Shown piece by piece: positions 1 through 5,140 of a stretch of 5,781 nt of DNA. Position numbers and translations under genes: made by a program. The DNA is taken from NCBI GenBank assembly GCA_026706165.1, contig JAPOZF010000171.1:1-5781 (forward strand), written 5' to 3'. The first letter of the stretch is position 1; each line of letters opens with the position of its first letter. The notes under the pieces were generated by a model that was not told the DNA's origin, searched no databases, and was given only the letters and a program-made list of their open reading frames with translations. This DNA is from Gemmatimonadota bacterium (GTDB taxonomy: Bacteria > Latescibacterota > UBA2968 > UBA8231).

Positions 1-43
1 CAGCGGATCCGATCGCTGGTTTCTGCGGCCGGCCGGTACTGAT

Positions 44-958
44 TCAGCGGGGGTAGAAGAACCCGGCCACGGGACTGTACCCGTGCCGCCGCCGGCCGGG
101 AAGCGGAAGGGCTTCGACCAGGAACGGGTGCAGGTCCCCGGTCAGCAGGGGGACAAGCAGTTCCGCGGTTGCCGGCTTCTTCGAGCGCGCCGCCACGTGG
201 AGCGGGTGGCCGCGGTCGAGGTCGAGCCGCCGCAAAACCGCCAGCCCGCGGTCCTGGAAGGAGGCCGAGGCGACGAAATACCGCATCCCCAGAGTCCGTT
301 CCTGCTGCAGGGGATGCCGCCGCCGCGGGCCGGGGGCGCACTCGAAACGGGCCAGCCCGCAGCACTCGAGGTCGCTGGCGATCATGCGCAGGCAGACCTC
401 CTCGGGCCAGACCCCGTAGCGGGCGCACAGGTCCGCCACCCTTTCGGCGCCGAAGCCGTTGTCGACGAGATCGGCCTCGAAAAGGTCGGCGGGCATCATG
501 AATTCGAGGGCGGCGGCGTCGCACAGTCTCTCCAGCCGTCCGTCCGGCTCGAACAGCCGGGGCCTGCGGCGGCTCAACAGGGGATTCTCCCGGAAATCGG
601 GAAACAGGGTGTGCGCGATTTCGTGGAAGAGGTTGAAACGGGTGCGCGCGTCCGCGCCCTCCCGGTAGAGGATCGTCGGCCTGTCCCGGGACCGGCAGAG
701 CAGTGCCGGGTGGGGGGAAGCGGACGGGGTGTCCATCCTGACGCAGCGGATCCCGAGGGCCTGGGCAACCAGCAGCGCGTCGTACGGCGGCGGCGACCAG
801 TCCGGATCGACGCGGCGCAGCAGCTCCTCCGCCTCGGACAGGGCGGCGCGCGCCCTGGCGCGGACCATGTCGAGGGCCGCCCGCTCCTCCGCCTGTTCCC
901 GCCCCGTGGCCCCGGGGCCCGCCCCGGGGGCAGTCGACCGCGCCGGCGTCTCAGCCAT
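44..958 (-). CDS. ImmA/IrrE-family zinc metalloendopeptidase
   Basis: Predicted cytoplasmic metalloprotease of 304 residues, COG2856 (ImmA/IrrE) type. Seen: the zinc motif HEIAH at residues 112-116 in the context RFNLFHEIAHTLFPD, and the family's second helix ERLCDAAALEFMMP (143-156), whose Glu143 is the likely third zinc ligand. The N-terminal 30 residues are Ala/Gly/Pro-rich and probably disordered. The last 110 residues, rich in Arg, match no domain I recognise and may sense a signal or bind the partner. Known for the family: ImmA cleaves the ICEBs1 repressor ImmR, and IrrE cleaves DdrO. Inferred: the substrate is the XRE protein encoded just upstream. I chose the ATG at 958 because it overlaps that gene's stop (ATGGCTGA), suggesting translational coupling; the frame is open 13 codons further upstream, but starting there would deepen the overlap. 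The ATG at 868 is a less likely alternative. The family call is firm, the substrate is not. Confidence 0.88.
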   Translation of the reverse strand: MAETPARSTAPGAGPGATGREQAEERAALDMVRARARAALSEAEELLRRVDPDWSPPPYDALLVAQALGIRCVRMDTPSASPHPALLCRSRDRPTILYREGADARTRFNLFHEIAHTLFPDFRENPLLSRRRPRLFEPDGRLERLCDAAALEFMMPADLFEADLVDNGFGAERVADLCARYGVWPEEVCLRMIASDLECCGLARFECAPGPRRRHPLQQERTLGMRYFVASASFQDRGLAVLRRLDLDRGHPLHVAARSKKPATAELLVPLLTGDLHPFLVEALPLPGRRRHGYSPVAGFFYPR

Positions 959-1364
959 GCCGGCCCCCGGTGGTCTCCTTGAGAATCCCGTAAACAAGGG
1001 CCCACTGCTCCTTGGTGGCCGGTCTCCCCCCCTTCAACTGCACCACGGACAGCGACTCGATCTCCTCCGGTTCCAGGGGGGAGCCGAGCCGTTTGCGCTC
1101 GTTGATGAAGGCGCGCAATCCCTCGTTCACCTCCGGCTGAATCGAGGTCGCGGCGCTCTCCGTGCGCTCCTTGCCCATGAGATCGGCGATCGTCACCCCG
1201 AGGGCGTCGGCGATCTTCCACAGGGTCTCCGCCCCCGGCCGCTTGCTGTTGCCGCTCTCGATCTCCCACAGAAAGGCCTTGGATACCCCGGCCCGGGAGG
1301 CGAGCTCCGGCAGGGTCAGACTTCGTAACTGTCTGTAATTCCTGATGTTTTCACCGATGTCCAT
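951..1364 (-). CDS. XRE-family transcriptional regulator paired with ImmA-like protease
   Basis: DNA-binding regulator of 137 residues. Seen: an N-terminal Cro/C1-type helix-turn-helix at about residues 6-62; helices 2-3 lie in the segment LTLPELASRAGVSKAFLWEI, followed by ESGNSKRPGAETLWKIADAL and GVTIADLM, as in the HTH_3 family. After a short linker (64-78) comes a C-terminal region (79-131) with Pro-Glu-Val near its start and a GGRPATKEQW stretch. As I recall the family, this tail is common in XRE proteins encoded beside COG2856 proteases. A GGAG Shine-Dalgarno on the minus strand lies 8 nt before the ATG at 1364. The gene is first in an operon with the protease, overlapping it by 8 nt. 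It diverges from the HTH/ABC operon, and dyads between them are candidate operators, so autoregulation and repression of the divergent genes are inferred. I found no convincing promoter hexamers for it. Confidence 0.92.
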   Translation of the reverse strand: MDIGENIRNYRQLRSLTLPELASRAGVSKAFLWEIESGNSKRPGAETLWKIADALGVTIADLMGKERTESAATSIQPEVNEGLRAFINERKRLGSPLEPEEIESLSVVQLKGGRPATKEQWALVYGILKETTGGRHG

Positions 1365-1440
1365 GCGGCGGTCTCCGGCGGGATGTCAGCGGCGGCGAAC
1401 CCGGTCTGCCGCCGGTATGGGAAGAAGGGTACTGCCGTCA

Positions 1441-1458
1441 GGTTAACAATTGCAAACC
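1441..1458. promoter_or_regulatory. 18-bp imperfect dyad, candidate operator
   Basis: GGTTAACAATTGCAAACC is self-complementary at 7 of 9 positions per half (GGTT..CAATTG..AACC). It lies 77 bp upstream of the XRE start in the divergent spacer, in sequence visibly richer in AT than the flanking genes. Size and symmetry fit a dimeric Cro/C1-type repressor site. It overlaps the neighbouring dyad at 1456-1474 by three bases. Binding by the XRE protein is inference. Confidence 0.4.
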
Positions 1459-1474
1459 GAAAATCGATTTCGGT
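1456..1474. promoter_or_regulatory. 19-bp dyad with perfect 7-bp arms, candidate operator
   Basis: ACCGAAA and TTTCGGT are exact inverse complements around a 5-base centre. The inner AAATCGATTT (1461-1470) is a second, perfect 10-bp palindrome on an axis shifted by half a base. There is no T-tract on either strand and the element sits between divergent genes, so a terminator is unlikely and a repressor site is the better reading. Confidence 0.45.
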
Positions 1475-1490
1475 CCGCGGAAAAGAACCA

Positions 1491-1519
1491 TTGCCGATGC
1501 GTCATTGATAGCGTACTAT
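1491..1519 (+). promoter_or_regulatory. Predicted sigma70 promoter of the HTH/ABC operon
   Basis: A -35 box TTGCCG (1491-1496, 4 of 6 consensus bases) and a -10 box TACTAT (1514-1519, 4 of 6) are separated by exactly 17 bp. The expected start site is near 1526, leaving a leader of about 43 nt before the ATG at 1569. The region is AT-rich and nothing else in the spacer fits as well. The hexamers are imperfect, so regulated or weak expression is expected. Confidence 0.45.
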
Positions 1520-1538
1520 TTACATATCAGTTCGCTAT
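1508..1538. promoter_or_regulatory. 31-bp dyad over the -10 box and start site, candidate operator
   Basis: ATAGCGTACT (1508-1517) and AGTTCGCTAT (1529-1538) are inverse complements at 9 of 10 positions, with an 11-base spacer. The element covers the predicted -10 box and transcription start of the HTH/ABC operon, where a bound dimer would block RNA polymerase. Likely binders are the divergent XRE repressor or the small HTH protein encoded just downstream. Its arms do not resemble those of the 1441-1474 dyads, so two different proteins may act here. Confidence 0.45.
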
Positions 1539-1545
1539 TACGAAC
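1530..1545. promoter_or_regulatory. Inverted repeat GTTCG-N6-CGAAC in the leader
   Basis: Perfect 5-bp arms flank CTATTA. The left arm is shared with the right arm of the 1508-1538 dyad, so the two structures are mutually exclusive if they fold in RNA. It ends 8 bases before the Shine-Dalgarno AGGGAGG (1554-1560). It could be an extra half-site for the same DNA-binding protein or a small 5'-leader hairpin. Confidence 0.3.
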
Positions 1546-1568
1546 CTCAAACAAGGGAGGCATGGTTC

Positions 1569-1763
1569 ATGGTCAAGGTCGAGCGTGAGCGGATCGAGCT
1601 GGCAGCCAGGATCTACCGCACGAGCAAGGATGCCGGAACGGCGCTCGGGATCGCGCCCCAGAGCTTCTCCCGGCTGTGCCGGACCTACGGGATCCTCACC
1701 CCCGCGGCGAGGCGGCGGAACCGCCTGGCGGGGCGGGAGGGTTCGAGATCTGCGGGGGAGTGA
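1569..1763 (+). CDS. Small helix-turn-helix protein, first gene of the ABC operon
   Basis: A 64-residue basic protein. Seen: residues 8-42 read as a helix-turn-helix of the Fis/HTH_8-like or sigma-region-4-like kind (AARIYRTSKDAGTALGIA, then PQSFSRLCRTYGI), where the Ala-x3-LGI turn and a Ser-Arg-rich recognition helix are typical. The C-terminal 20 residues are Arg-rich with no fold apparent. A very strong Shine-Dalgarno, AGGGAGG at 1554-1560, sits 8 nt before the ATG and fixes the start; the ATG at 1562 is out of frame. The stop at 1761-1763 is 11 nt before the preferred start of the ATPase gene, so the two are almost certainly co-transcribed. I do not recognise a named family. A local regulator of the exporter is inferred; a DNA-binding accessory protein without regulatory role is possible. 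Confidence 0.72.
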   Translation: MVKVERERIELAARIYRTSKDAGTALGIAPQSFSRLCRTYGILTPAARRRNRLAGREGSRSAGE

Positions 1764-1774
1764 GGTCCGGGGCA

Positions 1775-2758
1775 GTGCCACTGGTCGTCGCCGAGGACCT
1801 GGTCAAGACCTACCGCGTGGCGGAACGGCGGCCCGGGCTGTGGGGGGCGCTCCGCGGCATGGCGCGCAGGCGGCACCGCACCGTGCGGGCCCTCGACCGG
1901 GTCTCCTTCGCCCTCGAAGCGGGAGAGCTGGTCGGCTGCATCGGACCGAACGGGGCCGGCAAGTCGACGACGGTGAAGCTGCTGTCCGGCATCATCGTCC
2001 CCGACAGCGGGTGTTGCGAGATTGCCGGCAGGGTGCCGTGGCGCGCGCGCACCGCCCACGTCGCCGGCATCGGCGTGGTGTTCGGGCAGCGCACCCAGCT
2101 GTGGTGGGACCTGCCGGTCGTCGAGTCGTTCGACCTGCTCCGGCATATCTACAAGGTGGATGCCGGGGCGTACCGGCGCCGCCTCGAAGAGCTGGTAGGG
2201 GTGCTCGACATCGGACCCCTTCTCGACGTGCCGGTACGACAGCTGAGCCTCGGGCAGCGGATGCGCTGCGACCTCGCCGCCGCCCTCCTGCACGACCCGG
2301 CGCTGCTGTTCCTCGACGAGCCGACCATCGGCCTCGACGCGGTCTCCAAGCTCGCGGTGCGCGACTTCGTCAGGCGCCTGAACCGGGAGCGCGGCACCAC
2401 GGTGATCCTGACCACCCACGACATGGACGAGGTCGAGGCGCTGTGCTCCCGGGTGATGGTGATCGGCCGCGGCCGCATCCTCATGGACGGAACGGTGGCC
2501 GCGCTGCGGTCGCGGGTCTCCCCCGAGCGCCGCCTCGTCGTCGACCTCGAGGACAGGTGCGACTCCATCGGGGAAAGGGAGGCGCGGGTGGTGCGCCGCG
2601 AGGGGCGCCGCTGGCACCTCGGGTACGACCCGGCCCGCACCCCGACCGCGGAGCTGATCAACCGCATAGCCGCCAACCACGGGGTGCGCGACCTGTTCGT
2701 CGAGAACCCGCCGATAGAGGAGATCGTCGCCGAGCTCTACGGGCAGGAGGGAATGTGA
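1775..2758 (+). CDS. ABC-2 type transporter ATP-binding protein (COG4586-like)
   Basis: Cytoplasmic ATPase of an export-type ABC transporter, 327 residues. Seen: Walker A GPNGAGKS (57-64), Q-loop FGQ (Gln105), signature LSLGQRM (157-163), Walker B LLFLDEP (177-183) and H-loop His215 in LTTHDM, all intact. A C-terminal domain of about 85 residues follows, ending in PPIEEIVAELYG. The early insert RRPGLWGALRGMARRRHR between the first strand and VRALDRVSF, together with QLWWDLP after the Q-loop, is characteristic of the COG4586 group as I recall it; these ATPases normally pair with two permeases (COG4587 and COG3694) of unknown substrate. The start is GTG at 1775, placed 9 nt after GAGG and just before the first strand; GTG at 1760, overlapping the upstream stop, is possible but has its SD too close. 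Only a broken permease follows, so this ATPase may lack its partner. Confidence 0.93.
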   Translation: MPLVVAEDLVKTYRVAERRPGLWGALRGMARRRHRTVRALDRVSFALEAGELVGCIGPNGAGKSTTVKLLSGIIVPDSGCCEIAGRVPWRARTAHVAGIGVVFGQRTQLWWDLPVVESFDLLRHIYKVDAGAYRRRLEELVGVLDIGPLLDVPVRQLSLGQRMRCDLAAALLHDPALLFLDEPTIGLDAVSKLAVRDFVRRLNRERGTTVILTTHDMDEVEALCSRVMVIGRGRILMDGTVAALRSRVSPERRLVVDLEDRCDSIGEREARVVRREGRRWHLGYDPARTPTAELINRIAANHGVRDLFVENPPIEEIVAELYGQEGM

Positions 2759-3018
2759 GCGGGTACACGGCCCTGCTCAGCGCCCAGCTGCGGACCCTCC
2801 TGCAGTACCGGGCCGCGGCCCTGGCCGGCATGGCGACGCAGCTGTTCTTCGGGTTGGTGATCGTCATGGTCTACGAGGCATTCTACGTATCGGCCGCCGG
2901 CCCGATGCCGATGACCCTCCGCGAGGTGACCACCTACACCTGGCTCGGCCAGGCGATGCTGGGGCTGATGCCGTGGTAAATCGACCCTGAGGTCCGGTAG
3001 CGGATCCGCACCGGTTCG
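2755..3018 (+). pseudogene. Truncated ABC-2 transporter permease (COG4587-like)
   Basis: The remaining reading frame encodes 74 residues starting with GTG at 2755 inside ATGTGA, overlapping the ATPase stop by 4 nt, with AGGAGG at 2745-2750. Seen: a short amphipathic N-terminus (LSAQLRTLLQYRAAAL), a first membrane segment at about residues 23-45 (ATQLFFGLVIVMVYEAFYV), and the start of a second at YTWLGQAMLGLMPW, where TAA (2977-2979) ends it. Reading on in the same frame gives IDPEVR, TAG (2998-3000), then RIRTGS. As I recall, intact relatives are about 260 residues and continue PWN-(V/I)D-x-E-(V/I)-x-x-x-IR-x-G at this spot, so the family match runs through both stops. Beyond about 3018 I cannot follow the homology in any frame. 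The product would lack most membrane helices and cannot form a pore alone. The second permease usual for this operon is also absent. Confidence 0.8.
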
Positions 3019-3054
3019 GGGTCCGCCGCTACCGCTCGACCGGCAGCTGAGATT

Positions 3055-3082
3055 GCGGCCAAAAAAAGCCGCCCCCCCCCCC
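3055..3082. repeat. A7-loop hairpin abutting an 11-C homopolymer
   Basis: GCGGC (3055-3059) pairs with GCCGC (3068-3072) around a loop of C plus seven A. The last arm base begins an uninterrupted run of 11 C (3072-3082). This is the longest homopolymer in the window and lies in non-coding DNA just past the broken permease. Long C runs slip during replication and are error-prone in sequencing, so the exact count is uncertain. Confidence 0.6.
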
Positions 3083-3236
3083 ACGGGCTCGCTCTACAAA
3101 GAGCGGCACCCGGAGAGACGCGGCTGCAGGTTCGGGCCCGGTAGTTCGGGCGCGAGTGCCGGCCGCTGCCAGCCCCTTCGCACCCGCCCGTCCGGGCAGG
3201 GAAGGCATGCGCCGGGTCTGGCTGCTCGACGTCCGG

Positions 3237-3260
3237 GCCGGCGCGGGATTCCCGCCCGGC
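3237..3260 (-). terminator. Possible terminator hairpin of the peroxiredoxin gene
   Basis: Immediately after the peroxiredoxin stop (TAG at 3264-3262) the minus strand can form a 10-bp GC-only stem with one bulged base (C3242) and a 3-nt loop: arms 3237-3247 and 3251-3260. There is no U-tract after it, so intrinsic termination is doubtful; it may instead stabilise the 3' end of the mRNA. Confidence 0.3.
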
Positions 3261-3261
3261 G

Positions 3262-3918
3262 CTACGGCTGGGGAACGACGCGGATGTAGGGAAGCGGGGT
3301 CTCCCAGCCGTCGGGATAGGTCTCCTTCGCCTCCTCGTCCGACACCGCCGGCACGATGATCACGTCCCCTCCCTGCTGCCAGTTGGCCGGAGTCGCGACC
3401 TTTTTGGTCGCGGTCAGCTGGCAGGAGTCGAGCAGGCGCAGGATCTCCTCGAAGTTGCGCCCCGTGCTCATCGGGTAGGTGATCGTCGCCTTGATCTTCC
3501 TGTCGGGGCCGATGACGAACACCGACCTCGCGGTGGCGTTGTCCATCGGGGTGCGCCCCTCGGAGGTGTCGCCGGCATCGGCGGGGAGCATGTCGTAGGC
3601 TTTGACGACCTTGAGCTCCGGGTCTCCGACCAGCGGGTAGTTTATCGCGTGGCCCTGCGACGCCTCGATGTCCTTCGACCAGGCGTGGTGGTCGCTGACG
3701 CCGTCGACGCTGATCCCCAGGATCTTGCAGTTCCGCTTCTCGAACTCAGGCTTGAGCCCGGCCACGGTTCCCAGCTCGGTGGTGCAGACCGGGGTGAAGT
3801 CCTTGGGATGGGAAAACAGGATGGCCCAGCCGTCGCCGATCCACTCGTGGAAGTTTATGGTGCCTTCCGTGGTCTCCGCGGTGAAATCGGGGGCTTCGTC
3901 GTTGATTCTCAGTGTCAT
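3262..3918 (-). CDS. Peroxiredoxin, 1-Cys Prx6-type
   Basis: Thiol peroxidase of 218 residues that reduces hydrogen peroxide and organic hydroperoxides in the cytoplasm (no signal peptide). Seen: the AhpC/TSA thioredoxin-fold domain from about residue 5, with the active site SHPKDFTPVCTTELG in which Cys45 is the peroxidatic cysteine, Thr42 its conserved partner and Arg131 (NATARSVFVI) the likely third catalytic residue. His37 before the motif and the long C-terminal domain (about 160-218, with NWQQGGDVIIVPAVSDEEA) place it in the Prx6 rather than the AhpC group. Cys64 and Cys166 are also present; whether either resolves the sulfenic acid is unclear from sequence. AGGAGG lies 6 nt before the ATG at 3918, fixing the start. 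The gene stands alone, diverging from the DNA methyltransferase and converging on the decayed ABC operon. Its full length and intact motifs indicate a working enzyme. Confidence 0.95.
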   Translation of the reverse strand: MTLRINDEAPDFTAETTEGTINFHEWIGDGWAILFSHPKDFTPVCTTELGTVAGLKPEFEKRNCKILGISVDGVSDHHAWSKDIEASQGHAINYPLVGDPELKVVKAYDMLPADAGDTSEGRTPMDNATARSVFVIGPDRKIKATITYPMSTGRNFEEILRLLDSCQLTATKKVATPANWQQGGDVIIVPAVSDEEAKETYPDGWETPLPYIRVVPQP

Positions 3919-3946
3919 GGTAGTCCTCCTGGGGGATGGCTATCTT

Positions 3947-3962
3947 TGCGCGAAAACGCGCA
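3947..3962. promoter_or_regulatory. Perfect inverted repeat TGCGCG-AAAA-CGCGCA in divergent spacer
   Basis: Two exact 6-bp arms around AAAA, 29 bases upstream of the peroxiredoxin ATG and about 100 bases upstream of the methyltransferase start. In the peroxiredoxin leader RNA it would form a GC-rich stem with a UUUU tetraloop; as DNA it could be an operator. In the surrounding 3919-4061 spacer, a minus-strand TTGACG (3995-4000) resembles a -35 box for the peroxiredoxin, but I see no good -10 at the right distance. No clear methyltransferase promoter was found. Confidence 0.35.
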
Positions 3963-4061
3963 CATCGAATTGAAAAAAGGTATGGACAGGGGTCCGTCAA
4001 GAGCAGGGGGAAGCGAGGAAATCCTGTCTGCCGGCTTCCTTTCCCCCGGGAAGCGGAGGCC

Positions 4062-5138
4062 GTGAAAACCACCGCCAGGCTGATCCACGGCGACGCCGCC
4101 TGCATGGCTGAGGTGGGCGACGAATCGGTCGACCTCGTGGTCACCTCCCCGCCGTACCCGATGATCGAAATGTGGGACGGCCTCTTCGGACAACAGGCAG
4201 CCGGCGTCGAAGAGGCGCTCGCCGCCGCCGACGGGGACCGCGCCTTCGCCCTGATGCACGGGCACCTCGACGCCGCCTGGCGCGAGGTCCACCGCGCGCT
4301 GCGGCCCGGGGGGATCGCCTGCATCAACATCGGCGACGCCACCCGCACCCTGGGCGGCGAGTTCCGCCTCTACTCGAACCACTCCCGCGTGATCGCCTGC
4401 CTGTCGCAGCTCGGCTTCGTGCCGCTGCCAGACATCCTGTGGCGCAAGCCGACCAACGCGCCGAACAAGTTCATGGGATCCGGGACGCTGCCGGCCGGCG
4501 CCTACGTCACCTACGAGCACGAGTACATCCTTATCGCCAGGAAGGGGAAGCGCCGCCTGTTCACCCAGCCCGGTGAAAAGGCCCTGCGGCGGCAGAGCGC
4601 CTTCTTCTGGGAGGAGAGGAACTCCTGGTTCTCCGACGTCTGGTTCGACCTCAGGGGAGCCGGGCAGAAGCTGGTCGATCCGGCCTCGCGGGAGCGCAGC
4701 GCCGCCTTTCCGTTCGAGCTGGCCTACCGGCTCGTCTGCATGCATTCGATCAAGGGGGACGTGGTGCTCGATCCCTTTTCCGGCACCGGCATGACCGCGG
4801 CCGCGGCGATGGCGGCCGGGAGGAGCTCGATCGCCGTCGAGATCGACCCGGGGCTTCTCGCGGTCGCCGAGAACATGCTCGGTTCCCTGGCGGGGTTCGC
4901 CAACGAATACACCCGGGAGCGGCTTCACCGGCACGTCGAGTTCGCCAGGAGGAGGGCGCAGGAAGGAGGGGGGATGAAACACGTCAACCGGAACTACCTC
5001 TTCCCGGTGGTGACTTCGCAGGAGCGGGACCTGATATTCAACGACATCGCATCGATTTCCGGCGGGAACGGTTCGATATGCGCCCGCTACGACGAGGAGC
5101 CCCAGACCGACTTCACGGGGAACCGAAAGGACGCCTGA
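4062..5138 (+). CDS. Beta-class site-specific DNA methyltransferase (SPPY type)
   Basis: S-adenosylmethionine-dependent DNA methyltransferase of 358 residues, N6_N4_Mtase family. Seen: catalytic motif IV TSPPYP (SPPY at 29-32) near the N-terminus, a middle region (about 90-215) that would carry target recognition (including WRKPTNAPNKFMGSG), and the SAM-binding motif I DPFSGTGMT (237-245) followed by AVEID (motif II, Glu260). The IV-before-I order defines the beta class; SPPY rather than DPPY favours N4-cytosine over N6-adenine methylation, but this is not decisive. The last 80 residues extend beyond the catalytic core and look unrelated to it. I chose GTG at 4062, one residue group before the first strand (TARLIHGDA), with GGAGG only 2 nt ahead, an unusually tight spacing. 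The open frame runs back to an ATG at 3936, but that would overlap the peroxiredoxin leader with low-complexity sequence. No restriction enzyme gene is adjacent, so it may be an orphan. Confidence 0.9.
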   Translation: MKTTARLIHGDAACMAEVGDESVDLVVTSPPYPMIEMWDGLFGQQAAGVEEALAAADGDRAFALMHGHLDAAWREVHRALRPGGIACINIGDATRTLGGEFRLYSNHSRVIACLSQLGFVPLPDILWRKPTNAPNKFMGSGTLPAGAYVTYEHEYILIARKGKRRLFTQPGEKALRRQSAFFWEERNSWFSDVWFDLRGAGQKLVDPASRERSAAFPFELAYRLVCMHSIKGDVVLDPFSGTGMTAAAAMAAGRSSIAVEIDPGLLAVAENMLGSLAGFANEYTRERLHRHVEFARRRAQEGGGMKHVNRNYLFPVVTSQERDLIFNDIASISGGNGSICARYDEEPQTDFTGNRKDA

Positions 5139-5140
5139 CG

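Larger units (their letters stand above)
3019..3261. other. Non-coding stretch between decayed permease and peroxiredoxin
   Basis: About 240 bases with no gene I can support. All plus-strand frames give low-complexity Arg/Pro/Ala/Gly translations without domain features, and the small open frames here (3053-3289, 3156-3359) run antisense into the peroxiredoxin gene. It probably contains the unrecognisable rest of the permease gene and the 3' ends of two converging transcripts. It also holds a small perfect hairpin, CGCTC-TACAAA-GAGCG (3090-3105), without a T-tract on either side. A deletion that removed the end of the ABC operon is the simplest explanation for the abrupt loss of homology. Confidence 0.6.

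Noticed and set aside
26..35. CGGCCGGCCG palindrome after the ImmA-like stop as a terminator
   Set aside because: It is too short to form a stem with a loop and has no U-tract; common in GC-rich DNA.
83..982. 300-codon open frame on the plus strand opposite the ImmA-like gene
   Set aside because: Low-complexity Arg/Gly/Pro/Ala/Gln translation with no motif; it is antisense to a gene with clear zinc-protease motifs and is a typical high-GC shadow.
1685..2680. Long minus-strand open frame opposite the ABC ATPase
   Set aside because: No recognisable domain, and the opposite strand carries every ABC ATPase motif in order.
1450..2754. Upstream extension of the permease frame as a 509-codon gene
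   Set aside because: The first 435 codons are Arg/Pro-rich shadow sequence in another frame of the HTH and ATPase genes; permease-like sequence starts only at the GTG at 2755.
3072..3082. C11 run as a phase-variation switch of the permease
   Set aside because: The two in-frame stops lie upstream of the run, so changing its length cannot restore the permease, and no other start with coding character precedes it.
3100..3200. tRNA or attachment-site remnant around GGTTCGGGCCC
   Set aside because: The short match to a T-loop is chance in GC-rich DNA; no acceptor or anticodon stems pair around it.
3936..4061. N-terminal extension of the methyltransferase from the ATG at 3936
   Set aside because: It would add 42 basic, non-conserved residues before the first strand of the fold and overlap the peroxiredoxin leader; the GTG at 4062 sits at the natural domain start.
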